Shown: positions 32,357 through 43,440 of the stretch, piece by piece
How positions within the stretch are numbered: position 1 is the first letter of the stretch
How the letters are laid out: each line of letters begins with the position of its first letter
Origin: Magicicada septendecula
Taxonomy: Eukaryota; Arthropoda; Insecta; Hemiptera; Cicadidae
Reading direction: 5' to 3'
Assembly (NCBI GenBank): GCA_034769895.1
Contig: CM068373.1
Span: 280,643,158 to 280,707,157, forward strand
Length of the DNA stretch: 64,000 nt
Notes under the pieces: generated by a model
Told to the model about the DNA's origin: nothing
The model's input: only the letters and a program-made list of their open reading frames with translations
The model's database searches: none
Made by a program: the position numbers and the translations under genes

Positions 32357-33589
32357 TGTAACTTTATTTTTATTTATTTGTTATCTATTTTATTCAGATT
32401 ACAACTCCCACTTACCTTTCAACTTGGATCTGGCCGGATCGAGTAGTGGCGGTACACCCATTTCGTTTGACGAACTATGACAGTACATAAAACGAACTAA
32501 GGTTTTGAAAGAAACTAACTCTCAATTTTTTGGAAGAGAAATTATTTTTGTTTAATAATCAAATAGTGCGATTTTATAACTTTGTTTTCCAAATAAATTG
32601 TCTTACATGTTTTTAAAGGTTGGGTAACTCTTGTTTATACATCTTATTTAATAGCCTTACATAATATTACTTACGTCTAAGAAGATAGCCCAGCTGCTCA
32701 CACACTCTCACATATATTTATCTTAATTTATCAAAACACCCTTAACCAATATTAGATACACGAGCGAAATATTTATTCTTTACAAGTTCCCGTCTCATTT
32801 TATATGGCGCGAGGTCGACCAAACACGTGCCTTCCCGGTTACATTATTCGTTATTAACTGCTTTTCAACGGCCACTGCACTGCACTCGTCTATAACATAG
32901 TCAATTCCTCGGGTCCCGGTCGGTATTAACGATATGATTGTGTTAGGCGTATTTAGAACACCACCGACCGGGGCCTAAACCAAACGGTCATTGTCTGTAG
33001 CGGTGTTGGCGTCCTGTTGACTGTATGGCTGTATATGTAACAGGTACAACTACCTGTTCCTGCATGGAAGTTGTTCTTCCATGCCATGATGTTTTCGTCG
33101 TCGCTCCTTGTTCCTGCTGTCGTGTAACCATTTTATGCGTGGCATAGAGCTGGTATATGTGTGTGTCCAGAGGCCGATATTGGACTTGGTTCCGCTGATG
33201 TCACCAACAGTAGGCGGAGTTAATGCGACTTCCGTGAGGTCTTATAGAAGACGACGAATATTTTTTTACACTCTGGCCATCTTGAGTTGTTTGTCAGAGC
33301 GTCACTTGGAGCGTGATTGAGCAGTTGCGTATGTGCGCTGCCACACACAGGTATAAAGTTCGAAGAATTTTGTGGAGGTACAAATGCTCTGTCGCATTCC
33401 TCAACAACGACTGCGTCTTATTGCGTTGTTTCATTGTTCTGTTATACGGACTGCTATACTGACACATACGTTGCACAATACAATTACTTTGCAATGTTTT
33501 ATAAAGCTCCCGACCGAAAACGAAATGAATAAAAATATATAAATGTCCCAAACGGTTAAAATAAAACACCCAAAATTTGACCCGCTACA
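32357..33589 (-). repeat. 5' LTR of DDGG element 4
   Basis: Nearly identical to 26806-28036. TG/CA type ends. Minus-strand start at 33589. It carries the same pair of hairpins. Confidence 0.9.
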
Positions 33590-33812
33590 GTTTGTACAAT
33601 TTGAATTGAAAGTTTAGTTCAGTTGAGCTACCATCTGCTGGAAGTTTGAAGAACTAAGGACACTAACAAACATTACAGGACAGTAAAAATGATGTAATTA
33701 GAAGTGATCCTGTGTTTAAAGAAACAAAACTGTCACATCAAATGACATGATCGGCACTTTATAGAAGTTTTGTCGCCACATCAAATGACGTGATTGGCAC
33801 CATAAGTGTTAA

Positions 33813-34060
33813 CCATAGTCAACGGCAGATCAGAAAGCAAAAGTACTGGATGAATATGAAACTGTTTACAATATCCCTTTAGAAATTTATCACGATGATC
33901 AGAAAATGAGTTAGTAACAAAAGTCCAACCAACTACTTTTTCCCCCATATTGTCTTCACAAGCACCTGAAAAATTACTGTCACTGGATTCCAGCATATTT
34001 TCTAGCATACAGCTTTCGTCATCTTCAGTCTGGCCTCTTTCATACTCCCATTATAAGGCA
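33813..34060 (-). pseudogene. Probable piggyBac-like transposase N-terminal relic
   Basis: A minus-strand frame reads ESSDSNFSGACEDNM, GWTFVTNSFSDHRDKFL and HIHPVLLLSDLPL and runs up to the TTAA of MITE 4. An acidic start followed by 'W' and 'P' motifs is typical of piggyBac transposase N-termini, and the catalytic part lies on the same strand across the insertion. The assignment depends on that context. Confidence 0.4.
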
Positions 34061-34084
34061 ACAAATAAAATTGTATGTTACAAT

Positions 34085-36860
34085 AAAAATTTTAAATACA
34101 GGTGTAAGACAGGGGATGGTTGATCCCCAATTCTTTTCAACTGTGTCCTTGAGAAATTGGTGAGAATTTGGAAGGAAAAATTAAAGGAATGCAAAATAAC
34201 ACCAATTGTGTTGGGAAGAAGGAACAAGCCCTTTTAAAATTAACTGTTTGGCATTCGCAGATGACTTTGCTATACTTTCTGAACATCTGACATCTACAGT
34301 AACACAAGATAATTTTTTAGAGGACAGAGCCAGTAGAACAGTCTTAACAATTTCTGCAGAAAAAAAAACAAATTTCTTACGAACATTAAAAATGTGCCAA
34401 AATTCCTGGTAACAGATATTGGCCGAATAGAAAGCGTTCGAAAATTTTTAGTATCTAGGAGAAAATTCAAGAGAGTGGTTTAGAAAAATCTGCTATAGAA
34501 AAAAGGATTCATAAGATGGAAAGGGCATATGGTGTAACTAAAGATATTTACAATAAAAAATGTAGATCTAAAAATGCGAAAATAAGGCATTACAGTACAC
34601 TAAAGTTAACTGCATGGAAGTAGTATTGTCAAGGTCACATTGCTTACTTACAGCGTTGCCACTAAGCAACAGTTTCCCTTTCTTCTGAAAAATGCTACAC
34701 TAGTAAGTAGGCCTACTTAATGTAAAGAATATAACAAAGTGATTTTTAAATTAAATATTTACTTTGTTGTTATCAACAAGGCTTCCATTAAAATTATTTT
34801 TTATGCTTTAAACTGTTGAACATTCTAAAATCAATGACAATAGAAGACTGAAAAAACAACGATACATTTTGAAGGTTCATAGATGCCTACTGCAGAAATT
34901 TTATAGATAAAATTTAATGTTATTTAAAGTAAAAAACATTTTAAAATCTTACGAGTATCACTCAATTGTTCTGGTTTTGTAAGATAGTGTAATGTAAGGT
35001 TAACTTGCATTTTACTGTATTTTTTTAAGTAAAATTTTACAGGGAGAAAGTTTCTCATACATACATTAGAATACATTGTCAATAATTAATAATAATAATT
35101 ACATCACAATTAATACATTGTTAATAATTAATTAACAATGAATTTCCGTTACTTGTACATAACATTCAATGCGATGCGTCAGCTATAGTTTGTTTGAACA
35201 AATTTTCATAGGCATCCTGTGTCTTAAGCTTGGCCCATTTAATTATTGAAGAGACACCGCAGTATTCGTGACTGAAAAATATTCTATTTTTATTTCCTGC
35301 ACTGCTTATTAATAATTAAGTAAAAAAATTAGAACTATACTATAAGACGTTACATGCACAACTAGCATAAAAATAATCGTATGTATAAACGTGAAACGAG
35401 TTGGATGTCTTAAGAAAATAAGGATAATTTTATAAACAACAAATACAAATGCGTCATGAAATAAATTTAAAATTCCTTATTCATATATTAATATATTATA
35501 AATTTTTAGATATAGAAATTAAATTTATAATTCTATATTTTATGAATTGTCCTTACAAATTTTATAATTAAAATTTTCCTTATTTTATAAACTATAGAAT
35601 TCTTTATGAGTATTATAAATAATAGTCAGTACTGTAACTGAAATGGGATTGGCTTTTGCCACAACAGCGACAAATTTGTTTACAGAAATTGCTCAGTCCT
35701 ATTTATCTTTGTGGAAAGGAAGAAAGGTAGTATCGCGGCCAGTATACATACACATTTTTGAGGGGAGTGTAAAATGACAAAGGCATTCATAAAAGTGTGA
35801 CAGCAATATTTACCGAAAACACATGCCGACAGGGTATATGTAATTTGCATACCAAATGTGTACATATACCTAACAGAACTTCCGAACCATATGGCTTAGG
35901 AACGACCATGCAGAGAACAAAAACAGATTCATTTACAAAAGGGAAAAGACCATGAGTATGAAAAAATTAAAGCGACAACAGCAGGCAAGGTCAGCGTTCT
36001 CAGACAACTGTCAGTCTGTAGGATAAACACCCATGAAGAAAACAGTAAAACTTTAAATAAGTAAGTTCACTGTACGGAAAACACAAAATAACTGACCTAA
36101 TGGTACTTCGTAAAATTAGGGTGTGTATTACTAAAAGCTTTAGATTCCAACATAAGAAAAACCAGCGCAGTATAAATCGTAGATTCAGAGAACTGCAAAT
36201 CGTAACGAAAGAAGCCAAAGAAAGAGAAGAAACGCAAAGATAGAAATTCTGTAGATATTTACATGACAACAAAAAATATGTTGCAGACTCCCACAAATTT
36301 TTATAGTTCAAATACTGGCGCCCAGAATTTAACTGAGTAGTGTTACCCACAACTAATTATTCCTGATAAAAAAAAATTCATTAACGCGATACGCATAAAT
36401 AAATTTGAAACGAGCAATATAAGGTGGATGTATGAAATTTGCTTTCGTAACACTGCTAAAACGCTACACACTGTACTAGCCCGCAACAACGCTGGGCGAG
36501 GGGAGTGGAGGTGACAGGGAGAAGTAGTGAAAGTGAGTGACCTTGACGGTACTACTTCCATGCAGTTACCTCTAGTGAGGCCAGAATGCCTATATGCAAG
36601 TGAATGTCTAGCATTGAATTATAATATAGACAAACTAGAAATATTGGAAAGATGAATTATTAGGAAAATATTAGGCCCACGAAAAACTTCAGAAGGTTGG
36701 AAATTAAGAAGTAATGATGAAATATATTAAAGTATAGAAAATATAACAGAAACAATGAGAAAAAGAAGACTATTATTTTTTGGACATTTATATAGAATGG
36801 ACAACAATAGGTTAAGAAAGCGGATCTTCAAGTATCTGTGGGGGAAGAAGTCAGTGTCAA
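34085..36860 (+). pseudogene. LINE reverse transcriptase relic, split by a TIR element
   Basis: The left piece (34090-34606) reads GVRQG, then FNCVLEKLVRIWKEK-like, then LAFADDFAILSEHL, the FADD catalytic box, and FKYLGENIQESG and RIHKMERAYG after indels. The right piece (36569-36860) continues RPECLYASECLALN, LEILERRIIRKILGPRK, RKRRLLFFGHLYRM. Rejoining would give the usual order palm, thumb, tail. Multiple frame changes show decay. Confidence 0.7.
34607..36568. mobile_element. TIR transposon of about 1.96 kb inside the LINE
   Basis: Near-perfect terminal inverted repeats of about 32 bp: TAACTGCATGGAAGTAGTA then gtcaaggtcac on the left, the complement on the right (36537-36568). Flanks ACTAAAGT and ACCTCTAG may be a diverged 8-bp duplication. 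The interior is AT-rich on the left, with small frames at 36000-36561, none recognised. The superfamily is not determined. Confidence 0.65.
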
Positions 36861-36884
36861 GTTTGTGCTGTGGTTATATAAAAA

Positions 36885-37345
36885 AGTAAACACCACGGCC
36901 ACTTAATTTTATTTTCCGTGCGTTCAGCACACTATCGCGGCTTGTTCGATGCCTGCGTTGATATCGAGATGCAAGTTGTCCGCTGCTACCGTGAGTGGTG
37001 ACGTCATTGGGCAGGCCATGGTTTTCGCTTATTAATGAAATTTAGTCAGCAGCGTCGGAGTTTCTATAAGTTAACGTCGAGCCGTGCGTCGTTCTCTTTT
37101 CTCGTTCAACCTCGGGGGCGGCTGGATTGTGATGGCGTAAATTTGTACTTCACTATGCTTAGATAATCTTCATAAAGAGCTTCAGGTTTCTCCGCCTAGT
37201 CGAGGGGAAAGGGGTCCAGGTTATGGGCACGGTTCATCCACGCCCATCCGCAGAGCCTGCATAAGAAACCTCCAACGCCGTTACACCATCCGGCCTCATC
37301 TTTCACACACCACGGAAATGCAGGAATGTCTTTAGTGCCCGCCAT
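36885..37345. other. Unassigned GC-richer segment
   Basis: No ORF and no recognised repeat ends. Base composition is clearly higher in GC than its surroundings, with 'gtgacgtcattgggcaggcc' near 37000. Confidence 0.3.
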
Positions 37346-37349
37346 ACAT

Positions 37350-37922
37350 TACGTATAACGAAAAAGCCGCTAAGACAAGGAAAAAATAGCGGCCAGTTTT
37401 TAGTGCTAAGTAAGTCCAGTTTTATAGCTTACTATAATTTTCAACTTAAAATTTTAAAATAAAACCAATTTTTAACACACAAACAATTTTTAACCTGGCC
37501 ACAGACGCAGCACTCTTGCCGCGCCCTAACCTGTTCAAAACATCGAGCTTTTTCTCCAGTGGTAGTACATTCCTAGCCCTTTTGGCTAGCTTATCACTGC
37601 CAATTATGTTTTCCGAACGTTTGGAACACATTATGACAAAAGGATAGTTTATAAAAGAGTAAATTAACACTATATAATAAGAACAACGAACACTAAAAAC
37701 TAAAGAACACGCAATACGTCACGGCAGAAGAGCAATGCGCGACTGACTGACTTCAATCCGATTTGAAGGGATATGTGTGCACGAAGCGCTGCCTAGCGGA
37801 TGCTACTACAAACCGCGTATAAGCGAATTCCAGCCCCGCGGTTGGAAACTACTGCGCATTTATAAAACCGCGTATAAATGAATTCCGCGGTTGTAGAACC
37901 CGCAGTTGACGAGGGATTACTG
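37350..37922 (-). mobile_element. Tigger-like fragment with CENP-B-type HTH
   Basis: The right end on the minus strand reads CAGTAATCCCTCGTCAACTG, a Tigger-type terminus, followed by TA. A minus-strand frame (37631-37446) encodes MCSKRSENIIG, ARNVLPLEKKLDVLNRL and GKSAASVARL, the N-terminal helix-turn-helix of pogo/jerky-like transposases, then ends. The remainder of the transposase and the left terminus are missing. Confidence 0.65.
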
Positions 37923-38117
37923 TAATGTAGTTTTATTAAGTTTTTGATCTAAAATGGTATTTTTTACTTCATTTTGTAATGGTAAGTTTTTTAAAAGCAC
38001 TTCCTGTCCTTGTCTTTCAAATGAAGCCATATTATAAGTTATATTAATGATTATATTAAATCTCAGATTGTAATAAAAGGTTTATCTTCCCTTAATTTCT
38101 TGCAATTAGATTATTCG

Positions 38118-39423
38118 TGTAACAGTACAATTCTGGCCCTATTATATTTTGGGGACAAATCGATATAAAGTGTATTTTATTTTAAAGTCCCATATAACAA
38201 AAAATTTGGTAAAGTTGTATTTAGAGGTTGCAACTGCGCAATATATGGAGTGAACAAGGATTGCGTCAAGGTCAGGGATAGACGTCCAGAACAGCAAAAC
38301 AGTCGTCATACAAATGTGTCACAAGCTGCGCACATGATTACATCAGCCAAGGTATGCCACTACGCATTTTCTGTGCCTATAAGCAATGCGTATTACAACT
38401 GGAGTGTAGAAACACAAAGGAATGACGACGTAGTTTGTCCCCCACCTCTGTCTTGCATAGTTGCAAACAAAGTCAGTCTCGACTCAGAAGCGTAGCGTAC
38501 CGGCCGGTATTTCTCCAAAAGCTAATTCCATCTAAATTTTACACAACTTAGTGTTGTTTGTTATATAATGTAAAAGTGCAGTATTCATATAAACATGAAA
38601 TAACAGTGTAACGTAACTTTAACAAAAGTTTTTGTTAAAGTTTTTAACGTCTATTAGTGCGTGTAACGATGCGACGTCTTCGGGACAGATTTGCAGCTAA
38701 GTAGCAAACTTATAAAAACAATTTTCAATATTCTATTTAAATTCAAATAAAATGAGCTCAGTTAGGGACGTCCATAAAATTATACTGCATGAATGAGTGT
38801 GTGATTGCGTGAACATAATATAAATATAAAATTTAAGCAGTGCTGGGTTGTGAAATTATTTATAATTATGATATCATAAAAAATATAATTGAATATGTTA
38901 TTTTGGAGGGTTTATGAAATGTTTAAGGGAAATTTTTAAACTTATACAGTAGAACTGCGTCTCATGACGCAACGCCAAAAGGCATATAATAGCGTGCTTG
39001 TTTTCGCACGGTAGAGTCGCATGTTTTTGTAGTAATATGTTATTAAAACAAAAAATATAATTGAATGTTATTTTGGAGGGCCTATTGAAAGGTTTAAGGG
39101 GATTTTTGACTTAAATAATGTAACAGCGTCTCATGACGTAACACCTAAGGGTATATAGCTGCGTGCTTATGTCGCACGGTAGAGTCACATGTTTTGTAGT
39201 AAGATATTATTAAAAGGTAATGTCATTTGGTAAACATGTCAAGCAAGAGTTATTATTTCAAATAACACATTCCGCTATCTTCTGGTTCGCTTAATCGAAT
39301 TCTGGACTTAAAGTAAGTAAATATTCTTGTATCATATCACGAGATGGCGCCCGGAACAAAAGTTGAATAAAATTATTGATATTACATATAAGATTTATTG
39401 GGCAGTAATAAAATAGTATAACA
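38118..39423 (+). repeat. 5' LTR of DDGG element 5
   Basis: Starts TGTAACAGTACAATTCTGGC, ends ATAACA. It contains an internal direct duplication of about 170 bp (about 38878-39048 and 39050-39217) with 'cgtctcatgacg' in each copy. 'aataaaatag' lies 15 bp from the end. The 81-codon frame at 38250 is LTR sequence and occurs again in the other LTR. Confidence 0.9.
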
Positions 39424-39424
39424 T

Positions 39425-39447
39425 TGGCGCTTTCCGACCAGGGACTC
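39425..39447 (+). other. Primer-binding site of element 5
   Basis: TGGCGCTTTCCGACCAGGGA begins one base after the LTR. Its TGGCG start and CCAGGGACTCGA tail suggest an arginine-type tRNA primer. The tRNA is an inference. Confidence 0.5.
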
Positions 39448-39592
39448 GACATAAAATTTTATTTTATGTGGGGTAAGCCTACGGGAAGTAGCGGACAGTT
39501 ATCTGAAATAATAGATATAATTTTAACATAACCTATCTTCTACGAGGTTATGTTATAAGATTATATGCATGCGTGTATTATAAATAAGCAAA

Positions 39593-40895
39593 ATGAATAC
39601 TGATGAAGATAATAACACAAAAGTCAGCATAGCTGACGAAACAGTTATGAGTGAGATGGATGTTCAATTAACCCCAATTAGTCAGATTGGCGAGTCGAGT
39701 ACGACTGCATTTGTACAATCAGAGACAGTAACAATAACCTCCATCTCAAGTAGTCAGGAAAATAAACCAGATGAGATTAGTGCAATGTTGCAATTACTGT
39801 TAAAGTTAGACAAAAAGCTAGATGAGCAAAAAATTGATTCTGATGTTCAATATACTAACTTGATGAACAAATTTGATGTAAGACTCGATAATTTTGATAA
39901 AATACTTAACGAGCAGAAAAATGAAATCAAAAATAATTTTGAGGTAAATTGTGACGAAATAAAAAACGAAATTAAAAGACAACGATAATCTTGTTAAACA
40001 ATGTGACAAAGTAATTAAAAAGTTGGATGAGAAGTTGTTCCAAATAGAGAATCAGAAGGTGAGTGACAGTGATAATTTGAATAATGAGTTTACAAGTAGT
40101 AAGAATATGATATTAGAAAATGATAGTGATAATATTGGGAGTGATAATGAGGTGTTTGAGTGTGTTGAGTCAGAGAGAGAGCTGAGAGAAAGTATATTTG
40201 TTAAAGGGGTGCAGGGGGTAGAATTTTCCTTTGATGTTGTGTTAGGGGGTGAAGTCAAGTCTTCACGTATTTTTAATAAGGACGAGAGTTCCTTAAATTT
40301 ATATTTGGGAGACGATAGGTCTACAAATAGAGTTCCTTGGTGTTTTAGTGTACCTCATAGGTGGTGCAGTAATTTTGAGTTAGTGACCCCTGCATATTTG
40401 GAGAGAGAGAGTGTAAATTGGTGTTATGGTAAGAAATATATTGAGAGAGAGAATAAGAGAGCAATAGAGATTTCTAAAGCAAATAGAAAGTATGGAGAAC
40501 TTGTAGAAAGGTTAGGAGTAGAGATGGTGGATGATTATAATGAATACTTACCTTGTGGTAAAATTGAGATAGTAATAACAGTAGATGGTGAGAATAATGA
40601 TAACATTTACTTACCTTGGGAAGTTACAGGTGTAGTGGTAGAAAATTATGATGATAATTATGATGACTATATGACTAACCAGATTATAACATATGATACT
40701 GATGTAGACAGAACTATACCCGATCGTGACCTGGCATATGATAAATTAATAGTGAATACATCTATTAATGTAAACGAAATTGTGAATGAATATAAAAAGT
40801 TTGATAAATATAATGATTCTAATAATAAAATGTATTTACTAAACAATAAGATAAATAGATCTAAGATTAGAATGTTATTCAATGATGGAGGATAG
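39593..40895 (+). pseudogene. DDGG-family ORF1, copy 5, one frameshift
   Basis: ATG at 39593. The first frame (131 codons) has DVQLTPIS at about residues 23-30 and a Lys/Asp-rich coiled-coil region (LDKKLDEQK, NFDKILNEQKNEI). It breaks near 39975 in an A-rich run; the next frame picks up at once (KDNDNLVKQCDKVIKKLDE) and continues to 40895 with ESERELRES, QGVEFS, WCYGKK, YGELVE and the terminal RMLFNDGG. A single 1-bp indel separates the halves. The C-terminal half diverges strongly from copies 1 and 4, but the motif order is kept. Confidence 0.8.
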
Positions 40896-43199
40896 ATTGT
40901 TTTATTGTGTAATGAACATTTAATATATGTGAACAGTGATTTTGAAATGGACTGCTATGGACTGATTTTGATTAATGACAAAATAATGAGTTTGGATTGT
41001 ATATTTTTCATTGTTTTATATGTGTTAATGTCAATGTATTTATGTATTTTGATGTTGTGTATTACAGTTAAATTTTATGTACACCATGTATTATGTATTG
41101 TTTTAATAATTAACAATTAACATGTTTTTGTTTAACTTAACAAGTGAAAAGTTTAAATAATTAAATAGTTGAAAATTAATTACTGAATTAATGTGGTACA
41201 AAAGAAAGTTGTACTAAATTTGTAACTTAGGTAATAATGAAGTTAAATGATTAATTTGTAATAAATAAAAAATTTCTAATGAATAATAAATGATTAAGTA
41301 AGAATATATGTTTGAAGATTGAGATGTACTGTTATGAGTAGGTGAGAGATAAATTTTATAATGCAATTGTCAATGATCACAGTAAGTGTTTAAAAGGGAA
41401 TAGAGCCTGGGTGTATCAATAAATAGAGGCACGTGAGTTAGTCAATCAAAGTAAATGGGAGTTAGATAGTTAAGAGTTTTAAAGAAAATAATACACAAAG
41501 AGAGTATTAGATATTTAGGGACAAAGTAGTTAGTGATTATATGTAGAGGTGAGTAACGTAAAGGTTAAACATTTAATTGTTGTTGATGATATTTTGTAGT
41601 AAGGGTAGTGGTGTAAGGAGTGATCAGCGTGCGGCGTGGCAAGAGACCAGCATGCGGCGTTGTGGCGGGGATAGAGTAGTTTAAGGGAGTGTTTGCCGAT
41701 ATTTTGGAGGGCAAATGGTTAGGTATGTATATGGCCAGGTAGGGAACACACATCCTAGTACAAAGACGAGCGGTGCCAGAGGTAAGTGGAATTAGTGAAG
41801 GGAGTTATAATTGAGAGATTGGTGTCATGATATGAAAATCTGGTTGTTAGTAGTGGTTGTTAGAAGAAAGGGAGTAAGATTATAAATATCTATTCAATTG
41901 AAAGCATAGCGAATACAGGAGTCACCCAGACTAAACAATGATTAGAATGTGAAAGGTTAAGTAGAAAATTCATAGTAGAAAGGTAATAAGAGATGAAATA
42001 ATAATAATGTAATATGAATATTAATAATAAATTTGAATTTTTGTGAAGAATTAAATGGTAGTAAATGATAAATAATTGATGGCTAATTAATACAAGTTAA
42101 TAATTAAAAGTATTAATTAATTAATTAATATGTGATGTTTATAATTTTATACGCAAATTTAAAGATGTAGGGTGTGTAAATTTTGATCATAGTTAAATGT
42201 GAATTGTTTATTTTAATGTAATAATTGCAATGTTAATTATGAGTGTATCATTATGTATTATGTTTATTATGTATTAGTGTAGAAATTTATATGTATGTAT
42301 AAATGTATGATTTTGGGGCAGTTACAAACGTAACTATATACGACACAATGTGTCAAACTATTGCGATTCCCTACATTTCGGGCGATCTCGGCCTTACCAT
42401 CCCAGATCGTGGTTTTGGACGACAACCAGCTGTGGGCAGCAATTGTCAAACCTGACCATAGTTGGTTGCCTTTGAAATTGGTTAAATTTAGAAATTTAAT
42501 GGGGTTTTTAAAAGGGGAATCTAAGATTATTTTTGAGCATAGGCTACTTCACCTCAGTAGGGGTGGTAGACCTTAGGGGCATATTATAAGAGTAAAAGTA
42601 GGGGTACTTACCCTGAAGTTTTTGTAAAGCTGAAGCAAGGATGGGAGAGAGAGAAAAGAAAAAAGTGCTCACTCCTTCTGCCTCAGTCCTTGTGGAGGCA
42701 ACTGAATGCAACAGTTCAGGGGGGGAAATAGTGTGTGTGGAGGAGAAAGAGGGGTATATATTGTTAACAGCGCCGGATTACTTACTGTTAATAATAATAA
42801 AAATAATAATAATAAGAAAATGTTTCAGAATTGTAGAAAGAGGGAGAAAGAGATGATTTTATTTGAGTAAATTTAGATTATGTGTTTGGATATTTAGAAA
42901 GTATTATTGCATTAGTATAAAGATTTGTGTTTCTTCTTGTTAATGGGAAAGGATTAATTATTATCGATTGGAATCTAAAAAATTTTATAATGTTAAGAGT
43001 AGTGAATTAAGAGAATGGAACTTCTGTATAATTCTTGTGGAGTTAAAATAAACCCAGTGCTTCTTAACACAAACCAGCACATAGCTAAGGGGAAACAGAT
43101 CAGTTAGGGATATGGTATTATACCAAGCCACTATTTTGATATTTTTGATTTATTGTTTGTGTTTGGTGATGTTGTGATGGCGGTCCTGAGCTGGCCTGC
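40896..43199 (+). other. Non-coding internal region of element 5
   Basis: Purine-biased AT-rich DNA to about 42300, then a more mixed segment (42300-42640) and (TAA)n at 42789-42817. Frames at 40905, 42361 and 42641 are short and not shared with element 4. Confidence 0.5.
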
Positions 43200-43380
43200 G
43201 TGTCAGAGCAGGAGCGTAAAGCGCCTGATTGGCCTTATGGTGTTGTGATCTCGTAGGAGAAGTCCAGTAAGGTCATGCAGGTACTGTCACCATCATCGGA
43301 CCAAGGGTGAGTAATTATATTTTTTTTGATAAACAGTAAGGGGGTTGTGGCGACATATCCTAGCTGATCCCTTTAGGAAG
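43200..43380 (+). pseudogene. Decayed ORF2-like block of element 5
   Basis: DNA matching the element 4 ORF2: 'ggtgttgtgatctcgta' then GGAGAAGTCCAGT (43256-43268) and AAGGGGGTTGTGGC (43338-43351). The spacing between the two motifs is 69 bp here and 66 bp in element 4. Broken frames give RLIGLMVL, EKSSKVMQV and SKGVVATYPS. Confidence 0.5.
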
Positions 43381-43391
43381 TATGAGTGTGT

Positions 43392-43440
43392 CAATGAGAG
43401 TTTTTATGCTTCGGCATAAAATCTTTCATTGAGGGGGTTT
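43392..43440 (+). other. Stem-loop with UUCG loop and polypurine tract, element 5
   Basis: A hairpin 43392-43431 pairs CAATGA with TCATTG at its base and closes on ATGC-TTCG-GCAT, a C(UUCG)G tetraloop. The polypurine tract GAGGGGGTTT (43431-43440) follows immediately and touches the LTR. Confidence 0.7.

Larger units (their letters stand above)
26806..33589 (-). mobile_element. DDGG element 4, complete LTR element without pol
   Basis: 6,784 bp with two LTRs of 1,231 and 1,233 bp; the difference I see is a 2-bp insertion (tc near 32523). The host duplication is GTTT (26802-26805 and 33590-33593). Internal order on the minus strand: primer site, ORF1 (32181-30821), about 2.4 kb of AT-rich non-coding DNA, a short second frame (28277-28032), stem-loop, polypurine tract. 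I see no protease, RT, RNase H or integrase motif in any frame. It is very young and must have been mobilised by enzymes from elsewhere. Confidence 0.85.
26391..33812. mobile_element. TTAA-type MITE 4, split by DDGG element 4
   Basis: The left part is 26391-26805 and the right part 33594-33812, together about 634 bp, closely matching MITE 2 along its length. The right TTAA is at 33809-33812; the left one has decayed to TTTA. Both parts are flanked by piggyBac-like transposase remains on the minus strand, so the MITE apparently inserted into an older transposase copy before the LTR element inserted into the MITE. Confidence 0.75.

Noticed and set aside
42361-42856. 71-codon frames in the non-coding part of element 5
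   Set aside because: Not shared with element 4; the second ends in a (TAA)n-derived Ile run.
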